Shown here in pieces: positions 41,171-50,780 of a stretch of 64,000 bases of DNA. Origin of the DNA: Opitutus sp. ER46. GTDB taxonomy: Bacteria; Verrucomicrobiota; Verrucomicrobiia; Opitutales; Opitutaceae. Numbering within the stretch: position 1 is the first letter of the stretch; each line of letters opens with the position of its first letter. The position numbers were made by a program, and so were the translations under genes. The notes under the pieces are model-generated. The model was given only the letters and a program-made list of their open reading frames with translations. It was not told the origin of the DNA and did not search any database. The stretch is taken from positions 186,001 through 250,000 of the forward strand of contig NZ_QAYX01000019.1 of assembly GCF_003054705.1 (NCBI RefSeq), written 5' to 3'.

Positions 41171-42067
41171 GTGAAGTCCGGACTCTCCCGTACCGCCGCC
41201 CTCCTGGCCGCCATGCTCCTTGGCGCACTGCTGCCGCAGGCCCACGTCGCATCGTGGGCCATCCGCTGGCTGGTCATGGGGATGCTCTTCCTCGTGTTCC
41301 TGCAGACGCGCCTCACGCGCGAGGCCGTCCACCGCAGTCACGCCGTCCTGTTGCTCACCAATATCGCGCTCGGCTTCGCCGGCTGGTATGCCGGCGGGCT
41401 CGTCGGCGGTCGTGATGTCGCCCTCGCGGCCTTCTTCGCCGGCATCACCCCCACCGCCACCGCGGCTCCGGTCGTCATCAGTTTCCTGCGCGGCAAGGTC
41501 GACTACGTCGTCGCCGCCTTCCTCCTCACCAACGTCATCATCGCCGCCCTCCTCCCGGTCTTCCTGCCCATCGTGCTCGGCCAGGCCACGCCCGAGGTCT
41601 TCGGCAACGTGCTCGGCAGCGTCGGCCTCGTTGTCTTCGGCCCCATGCTCGCCGGCTGGATCGTGCGCCGCGTCCATCCCCGCGCCACCGAGTGGCCTGC
41701 CAAGCTCCGCACGTTCTCCTTCGGCATGTGGGTGCTCGCGCTCTTCCTGATCTGCGCCAACGCCTCCGCGTTCATCCGCTCCGTCGACACTCCTCTGCAC
41801 GTGCTCCTGCGCATCGCCGGCATCACCCTCGCGATCTGCGCCGCCAACTTCGGGCTCGGCTACCTCATCGGCGGCCGCGCATTCCGCCGCGAGGCCAGCC
41901 AGGCGCTCGGTCAGAAGAACACCACGTTCACGATCTACCTCGCGCTTGCCTACGCCAGCCCGCTCATCGCGCTCGGGCCCACCTGCTACGTCGTCTGGCA
42001 CAATGTGTGGAACTCCTGGCAGCTCCACCGCGTGTCCCGCCAGCGCCAGGCGCAGGGCGAGACCTGA
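41171..42067 (+). CDS. BASS-family (bile acid:sodium symporter-like) transporter
   Basis: A 298-residue integral membrane protein with about nine or ten helices. The typical BASS region is GQKNTTFTIYLALAYASPLIALGPTCYVVWHN near the C-terminus, and GITPTATAAPVVISFLRG in the middle. BASS proteins move organic anions with sodium. The start is GTG 41171; ATG 41215 is an alternative that would cut the first helix. It is followed by a terminator-like hairpin at 42153-42177. The substrate is unknown; it could be pantoate, pyruvate or other organic acids. Confidence 0.85.
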   Translation: MKSGLSRTAALLAAMLLGALLPQAHVASWAIRWLVMGMLFLVFLQTRLTREAVHRSHAVLLLTNIALGFAGWYAGGLVGGRDVALAAFFAGITPTATAAPVVISFLRGKVDYVVAAFLLTNVIIAALLPVFLPIVLGQATPEVFGNVLGSVGLVVFGPMLAGWIVRRVHPRATEWPAKLRTFSFGMWVLALFLICANASAFIRSVDTPLHVLLRIAGITLAICAANFGLGYLIGGRAFRREASQALGQKNTTFTIYLALAYASPLIALGPTCYVVWHNVWNSWQLHRVSRQRQAQGET

Positions 42068-42152
42068 GCCGTCCGTTCCGCCCCTCGCGCCTGCACGGCG
42101 CACATCACTGACCGCGCCCAGGACTTTCCCGGCCCCGCGTATCGGGTCCGAG

Positions 42153-42177
42153 CGGACGCCGAGGTCCGCCGTTTTTC
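42153..42177 (+). terminator. Terminator after the BASS transporter gene
   Basis: GCGGAC-GCCGAG-GTCCGC forms a 6-bp stem followed after CG by five T. It lies 86 bp past the transporter stop. Confidence 0.6.
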
Positions 42178-42263
42178 TTCGTCCCGCCGGCGCTCCGAAC
42201 CGGGTCGTGCCTGTCTGTCCGGTCGCCAGCAGAGGAACGAATTACGACCGCGACCCGAGACCC

Positions 42264-42821
42264 ATGAATCCACTCATTCTTCGGCAGACTCCCCACTCGC
42301 CGCTCGGCGACGAGACTCCCGGCGGCGGCGAACCCGGTGTGCTGGGCCAGACCAAGCAGAAGCTCAGTTCCACCGCCGCCAGCGTGAAATCCGCCGCCAG
42401 CGAAACCGCCGCCCGCGCCAAGGCCGAGGCCCAGCGCGTCGCCGACCAGTCCCGGCAGGACACCGCCAGCCGGCTCGGCGGCTATGGCGCCGCCATGCAC
42501 GAATCCGCCAAGGCGTTCGAGGAACAAGACCCCAACATCGCCTGGGCCACCCACCAGCTCGCCGATCGCGTCGAGCGCTTCTCCGACTACCTGCGCGAGC
42601 GCGATCTCGGCGAGCTGCGGATGGACGTCGAGGACTTCGCCCGGCGGCACCCGGTCGCCTTCTTCGGCGGGCTCTTCCTCGGCGGCTTCGTCGTGGGCAA
42701 CCTGATCAAGGCCCGCCCGCCACGCTCCGCCACCGACGAACTCACCGGCAGGGAAGCCGGCAACGCCCGCGGAAGCGAAGCGCTCTCCGTCAGCGAACCC
42801 GCCTTCCCCAGCGGCGCATAA
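42264..42821 (+). CDS. YqjD-like (DUF883-type) membrane-anchored protein
   Basis: A 185-residue protein. It has an Ala/Lys-rich coiled-coil-like region (about 30-65; KQKLSSTAASVKSAASETAARAKAEAQ) and a C-terminal membrane anchor (HPVAFFGGLFLGGFVVGNLI, about 133-152), followed by a disordered tail. This is the layout of YqjD/ElaB proteins, which are membrane-bound stress proteins that can bind ribosomes in E. coli. The neighbouring genes (phage-holin-type, DUF3618, YihY) support the assignment. Start ATG at 42264. Confidence 0.78.
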   Translation: MNPLILRQTPHSPLGDETPGGGEPGVLGQTKQKLSSTAASVKSAASETAARAKAEAQRVADQSRQDTASRLGGYGAAMHESAKAFEEQDPNIAWATHQLADRVERFSDYLRERDLGELRMDVEDFARRHPVAFFGGLFLGGFVVGNLIKARPPRSATDELTGREAGNARGSEALSVSEPAFPSGA

Positions 42822-42832
42822 CGGGAAGCGTG

Positions 42833-43264
42833 ATGACCCCGGACATGCCTCACCCCAACAGCCTGCCCGCGCTCCTGCGGGAACTGCGCGACGACACCAC
42901 GACCCTGCTCCGCCAGGAGGTCGCTCTCGCCAAGGCCGAGCTCAAGCAGAATGCCAGTAGCGTCGGCCAGCACACGGTCCAGATGGCCATCGGTGGCTTC
43001 GTCGCCTACGCCGGACTCATCGTGTTGCTCATCGGCCTCGGCCTGCTCGGCAGTTCGCTGCTCGTTCGCGCCGGGCTGGACCCCGACCTGGCGGAATGGC
43101 TCGCCCCCGCCGCCATCGGCGCCGCGGTGGCCCTCATCGGCTGGAGCCTTGTCGCCCGCGCCCGACGCGCCTTGGCCGCCGATCAGATTGCCCCCCGCGA
43201 GACGCTCCAGTCCCTCCGCGAGGACAAGGACTGGGCCCAAAGCAAACTTCCCCACTCCGCATGA
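42833..43264 (+). CDS. YqjE-like phage holin superfamily membrane protein
   Basis: A 143-residue membrane protein with a helical N-terminal part (LLRELRDDTTTLLRQEVALAKAELK) and two membrane helices (about 50-72 and 87-108). It matches the Phage_holin_3_6/YqjE family (PF07332). The start is ATG 42833, with a GTG three bases before it; the gene begins 11 bp after the YqjD-like stop, and its stop overlaps the next start (ATGA). YqjE-type proteins are co-expressed with YqjD and YqjK in E. coli under stress; the molecular job is unclear. Confidence 0.82.
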   Translation: MTPDMPHPNSLPALLRELRDDTTTLLRQEVALAKAELKQNASSVGQHTVQMAIGGFVAYAGLIVLLIGLGLLGSSLLVRAGLDPDLAEWLAPAAIGAAVALIGWSLVARARRALAADQIAPRETLQSLREDKDWAQSKLPHSA

Positions 43265-44280
43265 ATCCCAATCCCAACCGCGAGGTCGACGCCCTCCGCT
43301 CCGACATCGAGCTCACCCGCCAGCGCATGGATGACACCATGGACGCGCTCACCGAGCGTTTCCAGGGGCGCCATCTGCTCGACGAAATCATCGGCTTCTT
43401 CCGTGGCGGCGACGCCAGCGCCAGCGGCGCGCAAGTCCGCGAGATGATCGCCAAGTCGGCCGGCACAGCCTCGCACGCCGTTGTAGACACCGTGAAAAAG
43501 AACCCACTCCCCATCCTTCTGATGACCGCCGGGGCCGCCTGGCTGGCGTACTCAATCAGCCGCGGCCGGCGCGAAGACGCCGACCTCTCCTCCGACGAAA
43601 ACGAGCGTTTCGACCCCGACACGCACTTCGATCGCCCCATCCACTATCCCACCGGCGGCGAGTCCTTCGCATCGACGGGCGAAGAAGGCGACGAATCCCG
43701 TTTTCAACACCTGCGCGACACCGTCGGCGAGAAGGCCGCCGGCGCGAAAGAGCAGTTGAAGCAGAAATGGTCCGACCTGAGCGAGGGCGCCCGCAGCAAG
43801 TTCGAGTCCGCCCGCGAACGCATGGGCGAACTCGGCCAGGACGCGCGCGAACACACCCGTGAGGTGTACGAACGCTCGCGCGACCGCGTCGCCGAGGCTG
43901 TCGACGAACACCCGCTGGGCGTGGGGCTGGGCTGCCTCGCCGCCGGCATGCTCATCGGCCTCGCGCTGCCGACGCCCGCGCCCGTGAACCGGCTCGCCGG
44001 CACCACGATGGATCGGCTCAAGAGCCGAACCCGCGACGCCGGCCGGGAAGCCGTCGAGAAAGGCCGCCATGTCGTGCGCGCCGCGGCGTCCGCCGCCACC
44101 ACTGCCGCCCGCGACGAGGCCGAAGCCCAGGGCCTCGCCACCGAGCGCAAAAAGGAAAACGGCGCCACGCCCGCCGCCCCGACGAGCACGCCCCTGCCGG
44201 CCGATACGGGCATGGCCGGCACGCCGGGTACGGTGATGGGCGGAGCCGCCGATCCTTCGCTCACGCGACCGGGCATGTAG
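43261..44280 (+). CDS. DUF3618-family membrane protein
   Basis: A 339-residue protein. The N-terminal 40 residues (DIELTRQRMDDTMDALTERF) and a membrane segment near residues 80-98 (PLPILLMTAGAAWLAYSI) match the DUF3618 pattern. A second membrane segment (about 222-238, GLGCLAAGMLIGLALPTP) follows a long Lys/Glu-rich helix (about 145-205) likely to form a coiled coil. The remaining tail is disordered. It overlaps the YqjE-like gene by four bases and so belongs to the same unit. Role unknown. Confidence 0.78.
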   Translation: MNPNPNREVDALRSDIELTRQRMDDTMDALTERFQGRHLLDEIIGFFRGGDASASGAQVREMIAKSAGTASHAVVDTVKKNPLPILLMTAGAAWLAYSISRGRREDADLSSDENERFDPDTHFDRPIHYPTGGESFASTGEEGDESRFQHLRDTVGEKAAGAKEQLKQKWSDLSEGARSKFESARERMGELGQDAREHTREVYERSRDRVAEAVDEHPLGVGLGCLAAGMLIGLALPTPAPVNRLAGTTMDRLKSRTRDAGREAVEKGRHVVRAAASAATTAARDEAEAQGLATERKKENGATPAAPTSTPLPADTGMAGTPGTVMGGAADPSLTRPGM

Positions 44281-44334
44281 GTCGCGGCGGCCGGTCCCCG
44301 CGGCGTGGGACCGGCCGCCTCCCTTTTCGTCGCC

Positions 44335-45387
44335 ATGCCCCGCCCCGCAGATCGCAAGCGCAATGTGTATCCCCCGGCCCCGCACGAAGCCGGTCACGGC
44401 CGCGAGGCGGAGGAGCCGCACGAGGTGCCGCACCGCGGCTGGCTCGACATTCTCGTCCGCACCAAGCGGCAGATCGCGAGCGACAACCTGTCGATTGTCG
44501 CGGCGGGCGTGGCGTTCTACGCGTTTGTCGCGGTCACCCCCGCGCTGGCCGCGTTGATCGGCATCTACGGGCTCATCTCCGACCCCGGTCAGGTGCGCGA
44601 CCAGGTCAACGCGCTCGCCGGCGTCGTGCCGCGCGAGATTCTCCCGGTACTCGAAGACCAATTAAGTCGGATCACCGCCAACGCCGAAGTTGCCAGCCTG
44701 AGCGCCATCGTCGGCGTCCTGGTCGCGCTCTATAGCAGCGCGAAAGCCACAAAGGCCGTCATCCAAGGCCTCAACATCGCGTACGGCGAGGAGGAGAAGC
44801 GCGGCTTCTTCCGGCTGAACGCGATCGCCCTGCTGCTCACCGCGTGCGCCATCGCCGCCGGCGTCATCGCGCTCGCGCTCGTCGCCGTCCTCCCCGCGCT
44901 GCTTGAGAACCTCAGCCTCGGCCCCGCCCTCGACCAAGTGCTCAACTGGGCCCGCTGGCCGTTGCTGGTGGTCGGCTTCACCGCCATGCTTGCCGTGCTC
45001 TACCGCTATGCCCCGAGCCGCGACGAAGCCCGCTGGGCCTGGGTGAGCTGGGGCGCCGTCGTCGCCAGCCTGCTCTGGATCGCCGGCTCGGCTGGCTTCT
45101 CTGTCTACGTTTCGCGCTTCGGCAGCTACGACAAAACCTACGGCTCGCTCGGCGCGATCGTGGTCTTCCTGCTGTGGACGTACCTCTCGGCATACGTGGT
45201 CCTACTCGGCGCCGAGCTCAACGCGGAGATGGAACGCCAGACCGTGAAGGACACCACCGAGGGCGCGCCCCGCCCACTCGGCCAGCGCGGGGCGTTCGCC
45301 GCCGACACGGTCGGGCCTGCACGGCACGAGGGCAGCGGCGAGACCAAGACGCGACCGCCGCCGAAGCGGCGGCGCGAGACCGATTGA
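44335..45387 (+). CDS. YihY/BrkB-type membrane protein
   Basis: A 350-residue inner-membrane protein with about six helices. Family signatures are SDNLSIVAAGVAFYAFVAVTPAL near residue 55-75, the SSAKATKAVIQGLNIAYGEEEKRGF stretch, and FGSYDKTYGSLGAIVVFLLWTYLSAYVVLLGAELNAE near the C-terminus. Once thought to be RNase BN, YihY proteins are membrane proteins of unclear function; some are related to AMR or envelope stability. ATG at 44335 is preferred over 44305. It follows the DUF3618 gene by 54 bp and probably belongs to the same stress cluster. Confidence 0.9.
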   Translation: MPRPADRKRNVYPPAPHEAGHGREAEEPHEVPHRGWLDILVRTKRQIASDNLSIVAAGVAFYAFVAVTPALAALIGIYGLISDPGQVRDQVNALAGVVPREILPVLEDQLSRITANAEVASLSAIVGVLVALYSSAKATKAVIQGLNIAYGEEEKRGFFRLNAIALLLTACAIAAGVIALALVAVLPALLENLSLGPALDQVLNWARWPLLVVGFTAMLAVLYRYAPSRDEARWAWVSWGAVVASLLWIAGSAGFSVYVSRFGSYDKTYGSLGAIVVFLLWTYLSAYVVLLGAELNAEMERQTVKDTTEGAPRPLGQRGAFAADTVGPARHEGSGETKTRPPPKRRRETD

Positions 45388-45432
45388 CGCCCCGTGGGGC
45401 GACCGCACTTCGGCCGCCCGCGCGCACCGATC

Positions 45433-47541
45433 TCAGTTCGTTTTCAGGTAGTCGCCGAGCCAGCTGAAGACCGTCTTGTGCCAGAGTTCGCTGTTCTGCG
45501 GCTTCAGCACCCAGTGACCTTCGTCCGGGAAGAGCAGGAGCTTCGAGCGCACACCCTTGCGCTGCAGCGTCGTGAAGGCGGCGAGGCCTTCCGACACCGG
45601 GCAGCGGAAATCCAGCTCGCCATGCACGACCAGCATCGGCGTCGACCAAGCGGCGGCAAAGCGGTGCGGCGAGAATTTTTCAAACTCGGGATCCGTCCAG
45701 GGCAGCCCGTGCTCATACTCGTCGAACCACAGCTCGTCGGTCGTCGTGTACATGGTGTTGAAGTTGTACACGCCATCGTGGTTCACGATGCAGCGAAACA
45801 CGCCCGGGAGGTGGCCCTGGAAATAGTTCATCATGAAGCCGCCGTAGCTCGCGCCGGCCGCGGCCATGCGCGTCGCGTCGATGTACGACTGCTGCTGCAT
45901 GAACGTGAGGCACGCCTTCAGGTCCTCGAAGACCTTGCCACCCCAGTCGCGCGAAATCTCGTTGGTGAACTGCTGGCCGAAGCCGGTGCTGCCGCGCGGA
46001 TTCGGCAGCGCGAGCACGTAGCCCTGCGCCGCCCAGATTTGCGCATTCCAGCGCGTCGACCAGGCGTTCGTCCACGCGCCCTGCGGTCCGCCGTGCACCC
46101 AGAACACAAGGGGATACTTCCGTGCCGGGTCAAAGTGCGGCGGCTTCACGATCCACATCTGGACCGGCGTGCCGCCCGCGCCCTGCACCGTGACGGATTC
46201 TGGCGGCGTGAACGCGATCGGCTCGAGCAGCGCGGCGTTCATCTGTGTGAGCGGCTTCGCCACGGTCTGGCCCAGGTCGAGCCGCGCCACTTCCGGCGGC
46301 TGCGTCATCTCCTGGTGGAGAAACGCGAACCAGCGGCCGTCGGCCGCGAGCGACATGCCCGTGTTCACGCCGCCCGTGACAACCGGCGCCACCGCGCCGC
46401 TGGTCACGTCGACGCGAAAGATCGGCCCGATGGCCTGTTCCTCCGCCTCGACGAGCAACGCCGCGCCGTTCGGCGTCCAGCAGAAGTTGCCGACCGAGCG
46501 ATCCCAGTTCGCGGTGAGGCTGCGGCGCTGGCCGTTGGTGCGATCGAGCACCCAGATTTGCCAGCGATCCGCCTCGAAGCCCGGCACCGCCTGCGCCCGG
46601 TAAGCGAGATAGCGGCCGTCCGGCGAGAAGCGGGGCGCGTTGTCCGCGGCCCGGTTGCCCTCCGTCAGGTTCCGCCGTTCCCCGGTCGTGAGATTGATCG
46701 ACCAGACGTCGTAGTTCGTCGTCCACGCCTGCTCGCGCGTCGGCAGCGGCGGCAGCGCGGTCACGATCTCTTTGCCGTCGGGCGAGAACACAAAGTCGTC
46801 GCCTTCGCTGAAGGTCATCGAATTCGGCACGCCGTCGTTCTCGCCGGGCGTGACATCCCGTGGCTGGCCGATGGCGGCGCCGTCGGCATTCACCGCCACG
46901 ACAAACACATGCTGCCGCTGGCCCTCCACCCAGCTGTCCCAGTGCCGGAACAGCAGCTGGTCCACGACTCGCGCCTTCACTTTGCTCTTCTCCTGCGCCT
47001 CGCCCTTCTCGCGGTTGAGCCGGTCCGACTCGGCAAAGGGTCGGCTGGAAAACTCGGGATAAACCGACGACACGAACGCCAGTGTGCGCCCGTCCGGCGA
47101 CCAGCGCGGCTGCGACGCGCCAGTGAACAGCGTGGTCACCTTGCGCGGTTCGCCGCCGGCGACGGGGAGCAGGAAGATCTGTGGCGTGCCATCGCGGGTC
47201 GACTCAAACGCGATCCAGCGGCCGTCCGGCGACCAGCGGGGATTGCGGTCGTGCTTCGGCGAGTGGGTCAGCTTGCGCGGCGTGCCGGAACCGTCGGCCG
47301 CCACCAGCCAGAGATCGGCATTCGTCCGGTTCTCCTCCTTCACCACTTCGGTGACGACAAACACCACCTGGCGGCCATCGGGCGAGACCTGGGGATCGGA
47401 CACCCGCCGGAAGCGAAACATGTCCTCGAGCTGGAGGGCGCGGGACGGCGCCGGAGCGGCGTCGGCGGCCGAGGCGAGGCCGGCGCAGGCCAGGAATGCG
47501 GTGGCCAGAGCCACCCGGATACGCGGGGCAAGGGACTGCAT
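45433..47541 (-). CDS. Exported S9 family prolyl oligopeptidase-like peptidase
   Basis: A 702-residue secreted serine peptidase: signal peptide (IRVALATAFLACAGLASAADA), a beta-propeller built from repeats such as VSPDGRQVVFVVTEV and WSPDGRWIAFEST, and a C-terminal alpha/beta-hydrolase domain. Catalytic Ser lies in GASYGGFMMNYF, Asp in HGELDFRCP and His in DEGHWVLK. It resembles dipeptidyl aminopeptidase/acylaminoacyl peptidase. An alternative ATG at 47559 adds six residues. It is divergent from the M16 gene, with the REP-like element in between, and would take part in extracellular peptide use. Confidence 0.93.
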   Translation of the reverse strand: MQSLAPRIRVALATAFLACAGLASAADAAPAPSRALQLEDMFRFRRVSDPQVSPDGRQVVFVVTEVVKEENRTNADLWLVAADGSGTPRKLTHSPKHDRNPRWSPDGRWIAFESTRDGTPQIFLLPVAGGEPRKVTTLFTGASQPRWSPDGRTLAFVSSVYPEFSSRPFAESDRLNREKGEAQEKSKVKARVVDQLLFRHWDSWVEGQRQHVFVVAVNADGAAIGQPRDVTPGENDGVPNSMTFSEGDDFVFSPDGKEIVTALPPLPTREQAWTTNYDVWSINLTTGERRNLTEGNRAADNAPRFSPDGRYLAYRAQAVPGFEADRWQIWVLDRTNGQRRSLTANWDRSVGNFCWTPNGAALLVEAEEQAIGPIFRVDVTSGAVAPVVTGGVNTGMSLAADGRWFAFLHQEMTQPPEVARLDLGQTVAKPLTQMNAALLEPIAFTPPESVTVQGAGGTPVQMWIVKPPHFDPARKYPLVFWVHGGPQGAWTNAWSTRWNAQIWAAQGYVLALPNPRGSTGFGQQFTNEISRDWGGKVFEDLKACLTFMQQQSYIDATRMAAAGASYGGFMMNYFQGHLPGVFRCIVNHDGVYNFNTMYTTTDELWFDEYEHGLPWTDPEFEKFSPHRFAAAWSTPMLVVHGELDFRCPVSEGLAAFTTLQRKGVRSKLLLFPDEGHWVLKPQNSELWHKTVFSWLGDYLKTN

Positions 47542-47659
47542 GGTCGCGCAACCATGCATGGCCAATGCCGGACGTCCAACAGAACGTACACCCGGCTGCG
47601 CCGCCCCTTTGCGGACCTCGCCAACTGACGGCCTGCCCCCGGACGCGCTTCGAAGTATC

Positions 47660-47724
47660 ATGTGACGTGGTGACGCCCTGACCCCATCTTCCCGGGACGG
47701 GGTCAGGGCGTCACCGCGTCACAT
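47660..47724. repeat. REP-like 26-bp inverted repeat
   Basis: GTGACGTGGTGACGCCCTGA and the rest of arm one (47660-47685) pair with 47699-47724 (one mismatch in 26) around the 13-nt loop ATCTTCCCGGGAC. The TGACGCCCTGACCCC core looks like palindromic repeats associated with REP-type transposases. It lies between two divergent genes, so it is not a normal terminator for either. Confidence 0.85.
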
Positions 47725-47900
47725 TCTTACATACGAGGGGGCAGGGAACGTCAGTTTGTCAGGTTTTCCGGGCGCGGGGGATCCGGCGCTGGGCGACTTC
47801 GGCGTCCCACCATTCGTCCCGCCGGTTTCGCCATTCGTCGCAACCGGCTTGGCGCTCCTCTCGAATCTGCGCATGCTGCCCGACTTCCACTCCGCGTCCT

Positions 47901-50723
47901 ATGAAACGACTCCTTGCCTTGCTGTCCCTCGGGTTGCTGGCCCTGCCGACGTTTGCGGCCGGGTCCACTCCCACCCCCATCGCGGGCTACACCGCGGTCA
48001 AGACCGTCGGCGGCATCGCCGAGTACACGCTCGATGCCAACGGCCTCGGCGTGCTGCTCCTGGAGGATCACTCCGCCCCGGTGCTCACGTTCATGGTCAC
48101 CTTCCGCGTGGGCTCCCGCAATGAGGTCACCGGCACCACCGGTGCCACCCACATCCTCGAGCACCTGATGTTCAAGGGCAGCCGGAACTTCCACGCCGGC
48201 ATCGGCAAGAGCTTCGATACGATGATGGACCGCGTCGGCGGCATCAACAACGCCAGCACCTGGCTCGACCGCACGAACTACTACGAGAACCTGCCCAGCA
48301 ACCAGCTCGAACTCGCCGTGCAGATGGAGGCCGACCGCATGCGCGGCCTGCTCCTCCGCGACGAGGACCGGCAGCCGGAGATGACAGTGGTGCGCAACGA
48401 GTTTGAGCGCGGCGAAAACGATCCGTCCGAGGCCCTCGACAAGGAGGTCATGGCCGCCGCGTTCCTCGCCCACCCCTACCACCACTCCACCATCGGCTGG
48501 CGCTCCGACATCGAAAAGGTCTCGATCGGGAAGCTGCGCGAGTTCTACGACACGTTCTACTGGCCGAACAACGCCACCGTGACGGTGATCGGCGACTTCC
48601 AGCCCGCCCAGGCGCTCGCGCTCGTTCAGCAGTACTTCGGCGCCATCCCGCGCTCCCCGCATCCCATTCCGACGGTCTACACCGAGGAGCCGCCGCAAAC
48701 CGGCGCCCGCCGCGTATCCGTCCGCCGGCCTGGTGAGGTCGGCGCCATCGAGATCGCCTTCAAGGCCCCGCGCAGCCTCGACGACGACCAGGAGCCGCTC
48801 GACGTGCTCGCGACGATCCTCGGCGACGGCAAATCCAGCCGCCTCTACCGCGCCCTCATCGATCGCAACCTCGCCATCCACGCCAGCGCCGCCAAGGGCT
48901 TTTTCGCCGACCCCAACCTTTTCACGCTCAACGCGCTCCTCGCGCCCGGCGTCACGCACGAGAAGGTCGAGCAGACGCTCCTCGCCGAGATCGCCCGCGT
49001 GAAGACCGAAGGCGTCACCGCCGAGGAGGTCAGCCGCGCCGTCAACCAGATCCTCGCCAGCGTCGCCTACCGCCGCGACGGCTCGTTCGCCATCGCCGGC
49101 GAGATCAACGAGTGCATCGCCATCGGCGACTGGACGTACTACGTCCGCGGCCCCGAGCGCATCAAGACCGTCACCGCCGCCGACGTCCTCCGCGTCGCGA
49201 AGAAGTACCTCAACGAAGACCAGAGCACAACCGGCTGGTTCATCCCGCTGCCCGGCGAAGCCGCCGCCGCCGTGGGCCGCCGCCGCGGGGGCGACACCGC
49301 CGCCGCCACGCCGGCGACCGTGGTGCCCGCCCGCGCGCCCCGACACCCGGTCTTCTACCGCGATCCCGCCACCACCGCCGCGACCGATCCGGCCCGTTTC
49401 GCGCGGGCGGAGGCGGGCGCCGCCGCCGGCGCCGCGGGCGAGTCCGCCGCCATCGCCCCGCGCGTGCACCGGCGCCAGGTGGCCGGCCTCGACGTGCTCA
49501 CGCTGCCGACCAGTATCCGCGATGTCGTGACGATCCGCGGCGCGCTCAGCGGCGGCGATGTGTTCAACCCGCCCGAGAATCCCGCCATCGCCGACCTCAC
49601 CGCCGCGATGCTCGACAAGGGCACCGCCGCGCACGACAAGTTCGCGCTCGCCGCACTGCTCGAACAGGCCGGCGCGACCCTCAGCTTCAGCACCGGCACG
49701 CACACCCTGAACTTTGCGGGCAAGTGCCTGCGCCAGGACCTGCCGCTCGTGCTCGGGCTCCTCGCCGAACAACTGCGCACGCCGCGCTTCGACGCGGACG
49801 AGTTCGCCAAACTGAAGAAGCAGCTCGTCGGCCGCTACAAGCGCGCGCTCGAGGACACCAACTTCCGCGCCGAGCTCGCGTTCGAACGCGCGATCTTCCC
49901 CGCGGGTCACCCGAATCGTCCGGCCGAGGCCGCCGCGTACCTCGCCGCCGTCGAGGCTGCCACCCTCGATCAGGTGAAGGCCTTCCACGCCGCCAACTAC
50001 GGTCCGGCCGCCTTCCGCATCGTCCTCGTCGGCGACGTCGATGACGCCACCGTCGACCAGACCCTCACGAAAGGTTTCACTGGCTGGCAGGGCGGCAAGG
50101 CACTCCCCGCCATGGCGAAAGCCTCGCTGCCAGTCTCCGCCGGCGAACAGGTTGTCGCCATGCCCGGCAAGACCAGCGTGACCTACGTCATCGGCCAGCC
50201 CTCCACGCTGCGCTACGCCGACCCGGACTACCCGGCGCTCAACTTCGCCACCTCCGTCCTCGGCAGCGGCTTCTTCAGTGCCCGCCTGCTGGATACGATC
50301 CGCAACAAGGAAGGCCTCACCTACGGCATCGGCGCACGCCTGGCCAACGATACGTTTGCCGACGGCTCCTGGTACATCGAAGGCACGTTTGGCCCGACGC
50401 TCCTCGCCCAGGGCGCGTCGTCCACCGAGCGCGAGCTGCGGAAGTTCCACGCCGAGGGCATCACCGCCGACGAGCTCAAGAACTTCAAGGTGACGCTCAC
50501 CGGCACGTACAAGGTCACGCTCTCCACTACCGGCGGCCTCGCCGCCGTGCTCCTCAACGCGTTGCAGCGCGGCTACGGCCCCGAATGGGTCGACGAATAC
50601 CCGCGCCGCATCGAGGCCCTCACCCTCGAGCAGGTCAACGGAGCCATCCGCAAGTACCTGCACCCCGACCGCATGGTGCGCGTCATGGCCGGCACCATGC
50701 CGGCAAAGGACACCGCCAAGTAA
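47901..50723 (+). CDS. M16 family zinc peptidase, two-domain
   Basis: A 940-residue exported metallopeptidase (signal peptide KRLLALLSLGLLALPTFAAG). The first M16 domain holds the inverted zinc motif HILEH (about 84-88) and the distal Glu (about 167 in VVRNEFERGEND), so it should be active. A second M16 domain (from about 515) lacks the motif, as usual, and serves as the clamp. The linker between them is Ala/Arg-rich. Such enzymes degrade signal peptides or short peptides. Start ATG at 47901. A clear terminator lies at 50750-50780. Confidence 0.93.
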   Translation: MKRLLALLSLGLLALPTFAAGSTPTPIAGYTAVKTVGGIAEYTLDANGLGVLLLEDHSAPVLTFMVTFRVGSRNEVTGTTGATHILEHLMFKGSRNFHAGIGKSFDTMMDRVGGINNASTWLDRTNYYENLPSNQLELAVQMEADRMRGLLLRDEDRQPEMTVVRNEFERGENDPSEALDKEVMAAAFLAHPYHHSTIGWRSDIEKVSIGKLREFYDTFYWPNNATVTVIGDFQPAQALALVQQYFGAIPRSPHPIPTVYTEEPPQTGARRVSVRRPGEVGAIEIAFKAPRSLDDDQEPLDVLATILGDGKSSRLYRALIDRNLAIHASAAKGFFADPNLFTLNALLAPGVTHEKVEQTLLAEIARVKTEGVTAEEVSRAVNQILASVAYRRDGSFAIAGEINECIAIGDWTYYVRGPERIKTVTAADVLRVAKKYLNEDQSTTGWFIPLPGEAAAAVGRRRGGDTAAATPATVVPARAPRHPVFYRDPATTAATDPARFARAEAGAAAGAAGESAAIAPRVHRRQVAGLDVLTLPTSIRDVVTIRGALSGGDVFNPPENPAIADLTAAMLDKGTAAHDKFALAALLEQAGATLSFSTGTHTLNFAGKCLRQDLPLVLGLLAEQLRTPRFDADEFAKLKKQLVGRYKRALEDTNFRAELAFERAIFPAGHPNRPAEAAAYLAAVEAATLDQVKAFHAANYGPAAFRIVLVGDVDDATVDQTLTKGFTGWQGGKALPAMAKASLPVSAGEQVVAMPGKTSVTYVIGQPSTLRYADPDYPALNFATSVLGSGFFSARLLDTIRNKEGLTYGIGARLANDTFADGSWYIEGTFGPTLLAQGASSTERELRKFHAEGITADELKNFKVTLTGTYKVTLSTTGGLAAVLLNALQRGYGPEWVDEYPRRIEALTLEQVNGAIRKYLHPDRMVRVMAGTMPAKDTAK

Positions 50724-50749
50724 TCTGCCGCCGCTGCTGATTTCTTCGA

Positions 50750-50780
50750 CCCGTGCCCCTCCCCGGGGGCACGGGTTTTT
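50750..50780 (+). terminator. Rho-independent terminator after the M16 gene
   Basis: CCCGTGCCCC pairs with GGGGCACGGG around a 6-nt loop and is followed by five T. It lies 26 bp after the stop. Confidence 0.92.

Noticed and set aside
45389-45401. Hairpin after the YihY gene as a terminator
   Set aside because: The stem is short with a loop of two bases and no T-run follows.
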